Assembly: GCF_001311865.1 (NCBI RefSeq)
Contig: NZ_BBCD01000001.1
Location: forward strand, 62,001-126,000
DNA: 64,000 bases
Origin: Piscibacillus salipiscarius JCM 13188
GTDB taxonomy: Bacteria > Bacillota > Bacilli > Bacillales > Alkalibacillaceae
Reading direction: 5' to 3'
Shown piece after piece: positions 6,731 through 14,133 of the stretch; positions within the stretch are counted from its first letter, which is position 1, and every line of letters begins with the position of its first letter. The position numbers and the translations under genes are program-made. Under the pieces are notes generated by a model. It was not told the DNA's origin, did no database searches, and saw only the letters and a list, made by a program, of their open reading frames with translations.

Positions 6731-7786
6731 TGGCTGACCGACCCTTTAGTTTTATACTGTTTTACAAACTGTTCTAACTCGGCTCGTTTATTAGCCTTTT
6801 CTTCGTCAGACATTTGTTCTTTAGGTTCTTGTGGCTTAGGTTTTCGTTTTTCTTCTTCAAACCATTTGGGTAATGGTGCAGAAGCGGCTTTTCGATTAGA
6901 TTTGTTAGATTGATAGTTTTCAAACTCGACTTCTTCAGCTTGAGCTTGCTCGACTGTATTAATGTTTTTACGGTTCCAGTCTCTTAAAATTCTCTGAGCA
7001 TAACCCCAAGATGGTTTACCGCGTAATATGGCCCGCTTCATCGCTTCAATGACTAACGATTCATTGGTGTCCTTAATCCAAGTTAAAATTGATTCTTGTT
7101 CAAAAGGACTTGGAAGACCGATGTTATGTTGGTAAAAAACAATGGCATCATCAGAAGACGGAGTTGAAGTAGTTGGCGTGTCTTCTTCTACTTCTTCTTC
7201 TTGTTGTTTTCTTCTTCTTTTTCTTCTTCTTCTTCTTTTTCTTGTCCCCTTATCGTAACCGTATCGTCTGACGTATCGTAAAAAGGCTGATGTAGTGCCA
7301 CTTCGTCAGTGATTTTAGTATTTTCTTCGTCTAATCCAGTTGACGTATCGTTAATATCATTCACCGTGTCGTTATACGAGTCGTAAAAGAATTTTATCTC
7401 CGGTTTTTGAATATGTTCACCAACGATAGGGATGAGACTTTTATCTTTTATCTCTTTTAATTCAGCTTTTACACAATCCAAAATGGGTTTGCCTCCACGA
7501 TTTAGGTTATATTTTCCCCAGTTGATTAAGGCGATCTCCCTGGTCTCAGGATTATAAATCACACGCTTGTGAACATGTATAAATCGGTGTAAAAGAGAAT
7601 TAATACTTTCAGGTGAATAGCCTAGATCAAACGCCATTTGTTTTTTTGTAATTTGATAGATTCCTATTTGGGTCGTTTTAGGATTGGTGAGTAAATATAA
7701 ATAGAAAAACTTATCCTCTGGTGTCATTTCCTCTACTACCGTTGCATCATTCCAAAATCAGTATGAACCATTCTAAATTTAGCCAT
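6727..7786 (-). CDS. DnaD-type phage replication initiator, two frameshifts
   Basis: About 352 residues after repair. It starts MAKFRMVHTDFWND at 7786 behind a perfect AGGAGGT. A missing T at 7748 and a break in a long E/K-coding purine tract near 7190 split it. The N-terminal winged-helix part (EDKFFYLYLLTNPKTTQIGI, QITKKQMAFDLGYS) and the C-terminal DnaB/DnaD part (FYQHNIGLPSPFEQESIL, MKRAILRGKPSWGYAQRIL) are the two halves of phage DnaD-like initiators, which open the origin and load the host helicase. The linker codes repeated Asp-Thr steps because the DNA there is an iteron array. No loader or helicase gene is visible next to it. Confidence 0.8.
7188..7384. other. Candidate phage replication origin: iterons plus purine tract inside the initiator gene
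   Basis: Within the dnaD-like gene, CGTATCGT occurs exactly at 7260-7267, 7272-7279 and 7344-7351, with variants TATCGT at 7251, CGTGTCGT at 7365-7372 and CGAGTCGT at 7377-7384. Two pairs are spaced 12 bp. On one side is a strand-biased tract of almost pure C/T on the plus strand (7188-7245). Iterons beside a biased AT-rich tract inside the initiator gene is the layout of lambda ori in gene O. Confidence 0.55.
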
Positions 7787-7870
7787 GATTATGACCTCCT
7801 GTGCGTTGTGCTAACTATTGCAATCAATTCCATTGTTGTTTAAACTAATTCATGCAAGACTCTATTTTGT

Positions 7871-7894
7871 CCTGCTCTCACCTGAGAGAGCAGG
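7871..7894. terminator. Strong hairpin upstream of the replication gene
   Basis: CCTGCTCTC pairs perfectly with GAGAGCAGG over a 6-base loop. A T run (ATTTTTATG) follows on the plus strand only; on the minus strand it lies between two co-oriented genes and would be a processing or attenuation point rather than a clear terminator. Confidence 0.45.
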
Positions 7895-7904
7895 ATTTTT
7901 ATGT

Positions 7905-8611
7905 TTAAGCGATAATATGAACGTCTCCGGTTTCAATTTCAGTCTTTAACTGTTCCTCAAAATAATGTCTAATGAGATTCATCGCTTCTAACTTCCAGGC
8001 TCCACCATCCGCTTCAAATAAAGCACATGACGGTCCATTTTGCATACGGAAGACAAAATCACTAACCGGTTGTTTAATTTCAACAAATGTACGATAAGGG
8101 GCTAATGAAACTGGGTTAGGTACTTTGACATTTCCTACAGTTGCAACTCCTGTTTGGCTGTAACAGCTTGTGATACACCGTCATCTCCCATTGATCGGAC
8201 CGCTTCTTCCTTGATATTTCCAACAATTTTGAGCATGATATCTCGATGGTCATTTCGTACAAAGCAAGATTGAAGCTTAATGTTAATCTCTTCTGTATCA
8301 TAGAAGTGATCAAAACGGAATCGAGGTAATAAGGCCTGAGCATGTAACCATTGTTCACGGTTCAAGTTAGCGTTAACTTGTGAAAATACATAAACGTCAG
8401 TCGGACTCTCAATATGAATCATTAGCTTGTCCTTAGTATCAAAATGTGACTGAATATAGTTCACCACGCTGCTTAAGCTATTAACCGTTAACATATCCGG
8501 TGTTGGTTCTTTGAGTAAATGAAGCGGTTGATCGGAATACACTTGATCATTCTCTTTATGAATCGTGGCTTCTTTTAATCCCAATAAGTACTCTAATGCA
8601 TCTTTAATCAT
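7905..8611 (-). CDS. Conserved phage early protein of unknown function, one frameshift
   Basis: About 235 residues from the ATG at 8611 (MIKDALEYLLGLKEATIH), which has AGGAGAGG upstream. An in-frame ATG at 8665 with AGGAGGGGAG is an alternative start. The frame breaks near 8143; repaired, it continues GVATVGNVKVPNPVSLAPYR and ends EIETGDVHIIA. The segments FRMQNGPSCALFEADGGAWK and GDDGVSQAVTAK are typical of a family common in Bacillus and Clostridium prophages near replication or recombination genes. Its function is not known to me. Confidence 0.6.
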
Positions 8612-8724
8612 TGATAACCTCTCCTTTGTCTTGAGTAAATTCGGTAAAAAGTCCGTCTTTCTCATATCTCCCCTCCTTTCATTGCGTACCAAATATAGAA
8701 GATGTATAATAAACTAAGTTACTT

Positions 8725-8975
8725 TTACAGGTGGGCGCGATGAAAAACCTCTGACAATGTTTCATCGCTCTCGCCATCCCCTTTTAATTCACCATAAAGT
8801 GATTCCAAATCGCTTAACGCACCTTTATCGTGTCGTGAAGGTACTCAATAGAATGCGAATTCTGATGTTCTTCTAATCCAGCCATAATGGTTTCTAGATC
8901 ATGTGCATAGGAATGAACTTGCTGGTGTAGGATTTCTAATTTTTTGGCAAGCGATACTTGTTGGTTTTGAGCCAA
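8725..8975 (-). CDS. Hypothetical helical phage protein, one frameshift
   Basis: TTG start at 8975 behind AAAGGAG. Product AQNQQVSLAKKLEILHQQV...HDLETIMAGLEEHQNS, then a break near 8828, then DKGALSDLESLYGELKGDG to FHRAHL. About 83 residues, probably two long helices or a coiled coil. No known family recognised. It lies between the antirepressor and the early protein gene in the same operon. Confidence 0.5.
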
Positions 8976-8989
8976 TGTTATTCTCCTTT

Positions 8990-9763
8990 CTAGATTAATT
9001 TCAGCTGGTTTCCGTCCCGTTCTCTTTCCATAATCGGCACAATGCCTTTTTCTTCTTTTAACGCGTTATAAATGAACATTCGCCCTTTCTGGGTCCAGTA
9101 CATATGGCGCTTCGATGTTTCCTCATCAATAATGTGCGTTTTAGATCCGGTGTAACCTTTGTTTTGAAATTTATAATACAAATGCCAGGAACCACCCTGT
9201 TTATATTGAATACCTAATTCACTTAGCACTTTATTAAGAGTAGGAGCTCCCCAACCGTAATCTTTTGCGATATCTGTAGCGGACATGAGAGATTTGGTTT
9301 GTAGCACATGGTCTGTATAAGTGGCTTTCGGTTTAAGTTCTTGATTTTCAATTTCTAACCGCTCCTTCTCTTCATATTCCTCAATCCATTTGCGAGCTCG
9401 TTCTTTTGGATCATCAATCATATATGAAGGTTGATGTCTCGATTGAAGCTGATTTTCCATTTCTTGAAATTTCTTTGTATATGCTGCAGTAAATAAAACA
9501 CCTTTTTGACCCGTCATTTTGTTGGCGACCATATCGCATCCAATTTTAGTTAAATAATAATGAGGTCTAACCTTTCCTTGCTTATCTGTGTAGTAACTTT
9601 CTATGAAGTAATCCTGTGGGCTCAAATTTGAGCCGGCTAATATTTTGCAATATCTAGAAATGTCCCGAATCAAATTCTTATGCTGTTTATCCACCATCAT
9701 TGCAACTTCACGACTATCAACTAGGAAACGTCCATCTTTCGTCACAAGTGTTAAGTCACTCAT
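8990..9763 (-). CDS. Phage antirepressor: Rha N-domain plus KilAC C-domain
   Basis: A 257-residue regulator. Residues 1-100 carry the Rha signature: VDSREVAMMVDKQHKNLIRD, HYYLTKIGCDMVANKMTGQK and AAYTKKFQEMENQL. Residues 150-245 form a KilAC DNA-binding domain: MSATDIAKDYGWGAPTLNKV and MYWTQKGRMFIYNAL. Such proteins promote lytic growth by countering the CI-type repressor or by controlling early genes. The ATG overlaps the stop of the preceding short gene by four bases, so it is translationally coupled. Assignment is firm; the actual target is inference. Confidence 0.85.
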   Translation of the reverse strand: MSDLTLVTKDGRFLVDSREVAMMVDKQHKNLIRDISRYCKILAGSNLSPQDYFIESYYTDKQGKVRPHYYLTKIGCDMVANKMTGQKGVLFTAAYTKKFQEMENQLQSRHQPSYMIDDPKERARKWIEEYEEKERLEIENQELKPKATYTDHVLQTKSLMSATDIAKDYGWGAPTLNKVLSELGIQYKQGGSWHLYYKFQNKGYTGSKTHIIDEETSKRHMYWTQKGRMFIYNALKEEKGIVPIMERERDGNQLKLI

Positions 9764-9973
9764 TTAAGTTCTCCTTCCTTTAGAACATATTGTGCCCTTG
9801 TTTCAGCCTTGCCACGGTAAGTGGCATCATAACCAGATTCTTTTAAGCTTTGGATTAAATGTTTTTTCTACAACCTCACAATGAATCATTGCATCTTTTC
9901 CGCGTTCGTCCTGCATATCTTTTAGTGCCTTGGCAATCCCTCTAATATTTGATGCTAGTAATAAATCATTCAT
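9760..9973 (-). CDS. Short hypothetical phage protein, one frameshift
   Basis: Starts MNDLLLASNIRGIAKALKD at 9973 behind TAGGAG. One extra T near 9852 breaks the frame; repaired, it continues LIQSLKESGYDATYRGKAET to GELK and stops in a four-base overlap with the antirepressor start. About 70 residues, mixed helix and strand, no known family. The overlap on both sides supports the join. Confidence 0.55.
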
Positions 9974-9975
9974 AT

Positions 9976-10107
9976 TTATGCTCCTAACACGATTAGAAAT
10001 AAAGTCATAAGTGGAAAGAAAACTATTGCTCCCAATATTGGTAACAAATACACCCATAACGGAAAATCTTTATAATCCTCGACAAACTCTTTTAAAGTTT
10101 CATTCAT
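9976..10107 (-). CDS. Small single-pass or hairpin membrane protein (43 residues)
   Basis: Starts MNETLKEFVEDYKDF at 10107 with AAGGAGGGT upstream. Residues 18-43 (WVYLLPILGAIVFFPLMTLF) are a long hydrophobic stretch. Short membrane proteins in early phage operons can act in superinfection exclusion or as host-takeover factors; nothing here fixes the role. Stop and next start are adjacent (9976/9973). Confidence 0.55.
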   Translation of the reverse strand: MNETLKEFVEDYKDFPLWVYLLPILGAIVFFPLMTLFLIVLGA

Positions 10108-10176
10108 TTAATGACCCTCCTTGTAGGATTTTCTTCCTAATTGTCGAATGACATATATAGGAAGGGGGTGTGAGAA

Positions 10177-10392
10177 ATGTATAAATACTATTACTTCTAC
10201 GACTTCAAAGATCGGTATGATCGACATGAGGTTCATGACGAAGACTGTTTTAGACTTCCTAACAAAGAAAACAGAACATACATTGGTATATTTAAAAATT
10301 GTGAGGACGCTATTCAACAAGCCAAAAGAGATTATCCTCACAGAAAATTCGATGGTTGTTATCATTGTTCTCGTGAATGTCACAATGGATAA
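10177..10392 (+). CDS. Cys/His-rich 71-residue protein on the opposite strand
   Basis: ATG at 10177 with GAAGGGGGTG ideally placed. The product has HEVHDEDCFRLPNKENRTYI in the middle and a C-terminal GCYHCSRECHNG, so two or more Cys plus His could form a metal site. Short proteins with this HxxxC ... CxxC(xxx)CH pattern occur widely in Bacilli and in phages without assigned function. It diverges from the membrane-protein gene across only 69 bp and has its own terminator, so it is an independent unit inside the early region. Confidence 0.65.
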   Translation: MYKYYYFYDFKDRYDRHEVHDEDCFRLPNKENRTYIGIFKNCEDAIQQAKRDYPHRKFDGCYHCSRECHNG

Positions 10393-10400
10393 GTTAGTAG

Positions 10401-10425
10401 GTAGCCCGTCTGCTAGGCGGGTTAC
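10401..10425 (+). terminator. Terminator after the Cys/His-rich gene
   Basis: GTAGCCCGTC pairs with GGCGGGTTAC (two G-U pairs) over a 5-base loop, next to the stop codon of the converging minus-strand gene. Probably works in both directions. Confidence 0.5.
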
Positions 10426-10587
10426 TTAATAACTCCATCTGTATAAAAAAAGGTTTTTGACGTGTTCTTTTGCTCGAATTACTAACTCATCAAATTCTTG
10501 TTGGGAAAGATTTTCTCTACGAATGAAGTCCGTTAAGTGGTTAGTGAACTTAGCTTCTTGTTCTTGTTTTATCTGAACCTTCGGCAT
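10426..10587 (-). CDS. Hypothetical phage protein (53 residues)
   Basis: ATG at 10587 behind AAAGGAG. Product begins MPKVQIKQEQEAKFTNHL, has RRENLSQQEFDELVIRAKEH and ends LYRWSY; wholly helical, charged. No family recognised. It is part of the series of short early genes between cro and the antirepressor gene. Confidence 0.55.
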   Translation of the reverse strand: MPKVQIKQEQEAKFTNHLTDFIRRENLSQQEFDELVIRAKEHVKNLFLYRWSY

Positions 10588-10602
10588 CTTATTTACTCCT
10601 TT

Positions 10603-10815
10603 CTACACCAACACTTTAAGTGTCAATAATTTAACTCGGTTATACATACGCTTAGCCATAACATCTTTTTCTAGATCATAAGCTTCTTCAATATCACGTT
10701 TTAATAACTCGAAACGTTCAAATTTCATCTGTTCACTGTCCATTGATTGAATGTCCTCAATTCGATTTAAAATACGATTCCACTCTGGCCAAGTCATTTT
10801 TGAATATCTAGGCAT
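10603..10815 (-). CDS. Hypothetical phage protein (70 residues)
   Basis: Begins MPRYSKMTWPEWNRILNRIE at 10815; the conserved 12-mer GAAAGGTAGGTG lies just upstream and supplies the ribosome binding site. Predicted helical bundle, acidic and basic residues evenly spread, no catalytic motif. Function unknown. Confidence 0.55.
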   Translation of the reverse strand: MPRYSKMTWPEWNRILNRIEDIQSMDSEQMKFERFELLKRDIEEAYDLEKDVMAKRMYNRVKLLTLKVLV

Positions 10816-10882
10816 GCTCTCACCTACCTTTCAAATAGTCCTCTCTTTGCTAAAATGGTTTTTAGGAAGGAGGTGTTTTGTT

Positions 10883-11137
10883 ATGAATAATGTCAAAATC
10901 ACTTTTAGCAATAATGAAGCAATTACTGTTTACGAAGGAGGTATCCTAATTCCTATTAAAAAAGTAAATAATGAAGGCACATCACTAAGTGAACCTGTTG
11001 AGTTATGGTCACATACACATGATGGCTTGATTCCTTGTTTGACTGAATTGTTTTCTAACTCTTTATTTTTCTTTGAAGCAGACAATAAGAATAAAGTTTA
11101 CAGTGTGTCTGCGATAGTTAAACTTGAAGTGGTTTGA
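10883..11137 (+). CDS. Hypothetical 84-residue protein on the opposite strand
   Basis: The ATG at 10883 has a near-perfect GGAAGGAGGTG upstream; the longer open frame starting at 10751 overlaps the divergent gene and is rejected. Product MNNVKITFSNNEAITVYEGG ... FFFEADNKNKVYSVSAIVKL looks like a small beta-rich domain. An extended -10 element (TGCTAAAAT) lies about 35 bases before the start, and a terminator follows. Function unknown; it behaves as a stand-alone unit within the early region. Confidence 0.6.
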   Translation: MNNVKITFSNNEAITVYEGGILIPIKKVNNEGTSLSEPVELWSHTHDGLIPCLTELFSNSLFFFEADNKNKVYSVSAIVKLEVV

Positions 11138-11142
11138 TAAGG

Positions 11143-11376
11143 TTAAGGCGACTTGATTAGTAAGTCGTCTTTTTCTTTTTCGTATTTATCACTAATTCGA
11201 TTTAACAACGAGACAAGTACTTGGTCATCTATCCAAATTGCTTTTCTTTTCTCAGAATTTAGAAGCGTTTTTACTTGTCCGTAAGTTTTACACTGGCTTT
11301 CTATGGTACTGATAATTGATTGCTCTACCTGGGCGAAGTGGTGGTTGATCAATTTTTTATTTAGAAGGTCAGTCAA
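11143..11376 (-). CDS. Hypothetical phage protein (77 residues)
   Basis: TTG start (TDLLNKKLINHHFAQVEQSI) at 11376 with the GAAAGGTAGGTG element upstream. Helical, ends EKEKDDLLIKSP. No family recognised. Its last codons overlap the terminator of the converging plus-strand gene. Confidence 0.5.
   Translation of the reverse strand: MTDLLNKKLINHHFAQVEQSIISTIESQCKTYGQVKTLLNSEKRKAIWIDDQVLVSLLNRISDKYEKEKDDLLIKSP
11145..11180 (+). terminator. Terminator after the 10883-11137 gene
   Basis: AAGGCGACTT pairs with AAGTCGTCTT (one G-U) and is followed by TTTCTTTTT on the plus strand. It lies inside the 3' end of the converging gene. Confidence 0.65.
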
Positions 11377-11424
11377 TTACTACACCTACCTTTCATTACG
11401 ATTTATCCAGTAATTAACCAAAAA

Positions 11425-11481
11425 TTAAACCCAAATTAATGTACCTAGTAAGCCACTAAGGTAATATGATATTGTTGACAT
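11425..11481 (-). CDS. Possible very short membrane peptide
   Basis: ATG at 11481 behind GAAAGGTAGGTG. Product MSTISYYLSGLLGTLIWV is hydrophobic and stops after 18 codons. In the same frame after the TAA another 12 codons (FLVNYWINRNER) are open and membrane-like, so the real peptide may be longer if the stop is a sequencing error. The strong shared ribosome binding site is the main evidence. Confidence 0.35.
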   Translation of the reverse strand: MSTISYYLSGLLGTLIWV

Positions 11482-11499
11482 GGTTTTCACCTACCTTTC

Positions 11500-11757
11500 C
11501 TATTCTTCTAACCATTCAAGTAAAAATTGAGTCGTTTTCTTTGCTGGGAAGTACCATTTTCCCCCTATCTTTTTCTTAGGAAATTCAGGGTTATGGAAAA
11601 ATAATTTTTGTATTGTGCTCCAACTCATGCATGTACGTCTTGTTAATTCGTGTTTGTCCCATAGAACTAAATCAAATTCGGCATTTTTTAACCGTTTACG
11701 AATTTCTTCTTGGGCCAATTCTTCAACTACCTTCCCGTCAACTTTTACTTCTAACAA
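11500..11757 (-). CDS. DUF771-like phage protein, excisionase-type helix-turn-helix
   Basis: TTG start at 11757 behind GAAAGGTAGGTG. The 85 residues contain LWDKHELTRRTCMSWSTIQK and PKKKIGGKWYFPAKKTTQFL: a MerR/excisionase-like winged helix that recognises DNA, as in the DUF771 proteins that follow cro in many Staphylococcus and Bacillus prophages. The role is not established; some relatives may act in excision or early regulation. Confidence 0.65.
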   Translation of the reverse strand: MLEVKVDGKVVEELAQEEIRKRLKNAEFDLVLWDKHELTRRTCMSWSTIQKLFFHNPEFPKKKIGGKWYFPAKKTTQFLLEWLEE

Positions 11758-11880
11758 CTATTTCACCTACCTTTCATAGCAACGTTTTACTAATCACAAC
11801 ATTTTTTTACAGCATTTTTCGCCATTTTAGTTAAAAAGAAGAGCGCTAATGCGCTGCCAAAGATACTTAATATTTAGTTA

Positions 11881-11896
11881 GTTCCCGTTCGGGAAC
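11881..11896. promoter_or_regulatory. Repressor operator, copy 3
   Basis: GTTCCCGTTCGGGAAC is a perfect 7+2+7 palindrome. It matches the two sites in the cI-cro intergenic region and lies just after the cro gene, so the repressor may also act within the early operon. Confidence 0.6.
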
Positions 11897-11903
11897 AATT
11901 CGT

Positions 11904-12101
11904 TCAAAAAATACCCGCTTCACTATGAGGAATATTTAATATAGTTAATATTACAGAAAATTCTTCTACACTTATTTTTATAATTCCATTTTCTTTTTTA
12001 TGGTAGGTTGCCCTTGTAATGCCAAGTGCGTCAGCGATCTTTTCTTGAGAAATCTTTCTAGATAAACGTTCATATCTCAAACGTTGTAAGTTGAACCTCA
12101 C
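11904..12101 (-). CDS. Cro-type helix-turn-helix regulator
   Basis: 65 residues from a GTG at 12101 with an ideal GGAGGTGAT. Residues 8-60 are an XRE domain: RYERLSRKISQEKIADALGI then TRATYHKKENG. It is divergent from the cI gene and transcribed by a consensus promoter that overlaps an operator, so it should be the first lytic-pathway gene. The tail is short (HSEAGIF), with no oligomerisation domain. Confidence 0.8.
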   Translation of the reverse strand: MRFNLQRLRYERLSRKISQEKIADALGITRATYHKKENGIIKISVEEFSVILTILNIPHSEAGIF

Positions 12102-12129
12102 TATGAATCACCTCCATCTGTTGTTTCTT

Positions 12130-12210
12130 ATTCTATTTTAGTTGTTCCCGTTTGTCAACAAAATAATCAAAAAACATTTTATTGTTTCCTTATGGGAACT
12201 ATGTTAATAT
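12130..12210. promoter_or_regulatory. cI/cro switch: divergent promoters with two operators
   Basis: On the minus strand TTGACA (12158-12153), 17 bp, TAGAAT (12135-12130) drives cro. On the plus strand TTGTTT (12183-12188), 16 bp, TAATAT (12205-12210) drives cI. Operators of 16 bp overlap each -35 box: GTTCCCGTTTGTCAAC (12144-12159) and GTTTCCTTATGGGAAC (12184-12199). Together with the site at 11881 they define one dyad family. Confidence 0.75.
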
Positions 12211-12234
12211 ATTCTTTAAAAAGGAGTGTTAAGA

Positions 12235-12855
12235 TGAATACGTCAGAAGAAGTAATAAGAATAATAAAAATTAAGAAAGGAACGAGGTTTATCTGTTGAA
12301 GAACTATCTAGAAGGGTAGGTATTGCAAAATCAACTCAATCCAGATACGAAAGTGGACAAAGAAAGTTTCCGATTAATGATATAGGTAAATATGCAGAAG
12401 TTTTAAATACATCAACAGAACATTTACTAGGAATTGATAAGCCAAATAACATCTACCCTGAATCACCAAGAACTTTAGCAATACCAATACTCGGTAAAAT
12501 TGCTTGCGGTGATCCCATTACAGCAGAGGAAAATATAAAAGGTTATACATATGAATCTCCTGAAAACCTTCCAAAAGGAAACTTATTTTGTTTAGAAGCT
12601 ACAGGTGATTCCATGTATCCCACCGTTCCTAATGGATCATTAGTAACCATCAGAGAACAGGCAACAGTTGAGTCAGGAGAAATTGCAGCTGTGTTAATTA
12701 ATGGAAACGAAGAAGCAGTCCTTAAACGCATTAAAAAACACGGCGAAACCGTTTTTTTAATATCTGATAATACAAACTACGACCCTATTTTAGTAACTGA
12801 AGAAAATCCCGCTAAAATTATAGGAAAAGCTGTTAGAGTTATCAAAAATCTATAA
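12235..12855 (+). CDS. CI-like repressor: XRE domain plus S24 autopeptidase, one frameshift
   Basis: About 206 residues. After MNTSEEVIRIIK one base is off near 12275; repaired, LRKERGLSVEELSRRVGIAK then STQSRYESG gives the N-terminal helix-turn-helix. The C-terminal LexA/CI peptidase half has a cleavage-site-like Cys-Gly (IACGDP, about 91-96), the catalytic Ser in GDSMYPTVPNGS (about 130) and the Lys in AVLKRIKK. It should hold lysogeny and be cleaved on SOS induction with RecA*. AAAAAGGAG precedes the ATG. Operators flank its promoter. Very likely the master repressor of this prophage. Confidence 0.85.
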
Positions 12856-12870
12856 AGGGAGGAATATACA

Positions 12871-14017
12871 ATGGGAATAAGTTTGCGTGAATATAAGAAA
12901 GGAATGTGGGAGTACCGAGTCATATACAAAGACCCCATATCTAACAAACAAAAGGAACGGTCAAAGCGTGGTTTTACTGGGAAAACTATAGCTCGACAAG
13001 CTGCACAAGAAGTTGAGAAACAATTAATGAATAACTTTGAGTTGGCTAGTAGTGATATTCAATTTAAACATTACCTTAAAGATTGGTTATTAGAATATAA
13101 AAGATGTAGTTCGTAAAAACACTTATGAACTACACCAAAGAAATATTGACAAACATATTATACCTTACTTTAAAAATATCAAATTAAAAGACATAAAGCC
13201 AACTTTATATCAAAAGTTTTTAAATCACTTATATGACCAAGGATATTCTAAACGGACAATAGAAATTGTGCATGGCACAGCACGAAACTCTTTGGAAAAA
13301 GCATATCACCTAAATATGGTTGAAAGAAATCCAACTATTGGAGCAGTAATTAAAGGGAAGAAAAAAGAGAAATCAATTAAATTTATTGATTCCTACGATA
13401 TCCCTTTATTTTTGAAGACAGCCAGACAGTATGGTTATACTTATTGGATTTTCTATTACTTTATGATTGAAACAGGAGTTCGTAAAGGGGAAGCAGCAGC
13501 CATTCAATGGACTGATATTAACTTTAAAGAGTCTACAGTTACCATTAATAAAACGTTAGACTTCCAAGCTAACTCAGATGGAGAATTATTCGGAGATCCT
13601 AAAACTTATAAATCTAAACGCACAATAACAATAAGAAAAAACTTAATGGACAAATTAAAGTTTCATCTTAAATGGCAAAATGAAAATAAAACACAGCTGG
13701 ACGATCAATATAAACATGATTTGAATTTAGTCTTTTGTAGAGAAGATGGTAGCCACTTACCAAAAAGTTCTTTGTTTAATTCATTTAGACGTATTTTAAA
13801 GCAAGCTGGACTACCCACCTTACCAATTCACTCTTTAAGACACACACACGTTGTCTTGCTCTTAGAAGCTGGATGGGATATGAAGTCCATTCAAGAACGA
13901 GTAGGTCACGGTAGCTATCAGATTACAGCTGATGTCTATTCTCACATCTCTAAACGATTAGATGAGAAAGAAATGAATAAATTCGAAAACCATATGAATG
14001 ATATTTTGGGAGATTAA
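12871..14017 (+). CDS. int: Phage tyrosine integrase, one frameshift
   Basis: About 382 residues, GGGAGGAAT before the ATG at 12871. An extra A at an AAAA run near 13100 breaks it; repaired, EYKDVVRKNTYELHQRNID continues the SAM-like core-binding domain. Catalytic residues are visible: Arg in ETGVRKGEAAAI, His-x-x-Arg in HSLRHTHVVLLLEAG, His in RVGHGSYQ and the nucleophile Tyr in ADVYSHIS. The N-terminal part (YKKGMWEYRVIYKD) is an AP2-like arm-binding domain as in Tn916/ICEBs1-type integrases. It integrates and excises the prophage at the adjacent att site. Confidence 0.9.
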
Positions 14018-14033
14018 AATTTTTGCAATTTTT

Positions 14034-14060
14034 ATGGGTAAATCATGGGTAACTACCCAT
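14034..14060. repeat. Repeats at the integrase-proximal prophage end, possible arm-type sites
   Basis: ATGGGTAA occurs at 14034 and again at 14045, where it forms the perfect dyad ATGGGTAACTACCCAT (14045-14060). Such short repeats next to int commonly bind integrase arms. The att core itself cannot be named because the far prophage end is outside the window. Confidence 0.4.
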
Positions 14061-14094
14061 TAATAATCATTCTGAATAAGATACACATATATAA

Positions 14095-14127
14095 AAACCC
14101 CTCAATACATTGTGTATCAAGAGGTTT
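14095..14127 (-). terminator. glnA terminator
   Basis: A 15-bp stem with three G-U pairs (AAACCTCTTGATACA on the minus strand with its partner), tight loop and TTTTTATAT tail, directly after the glnA stop. The prophage junction must lie between this and the integrase stop. Confidence 0.75.
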
Positions 14128-14133
14128 AGAGGT

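Noticed and set aside
1849-10148. TGTCGAA sequences at 1849-1855 (minus) and 10142-10148 (plus) as Spo0A boxes
   Set aside because: A 7-mer is expected several times by chance in 64 kb; no second box or sigma-H/sigma-A context makes either convincing, tempting as it is beside a Spo0E-like gene.
10108-10383. Minus-strand frame of 91 codons opposite the Cys/His-rich gene
   Set aside because: No ribosome binding site and low-complexity hydrophobic reading; the plus-strand gene at 10177 has ideal signals.
391-13116. Prophage as degenerate because most genes are broken
   Set aside because: Essential host genes are broken at the same rate and in the same homopolymer contexts, so the breaks say nothing about prophage viability.
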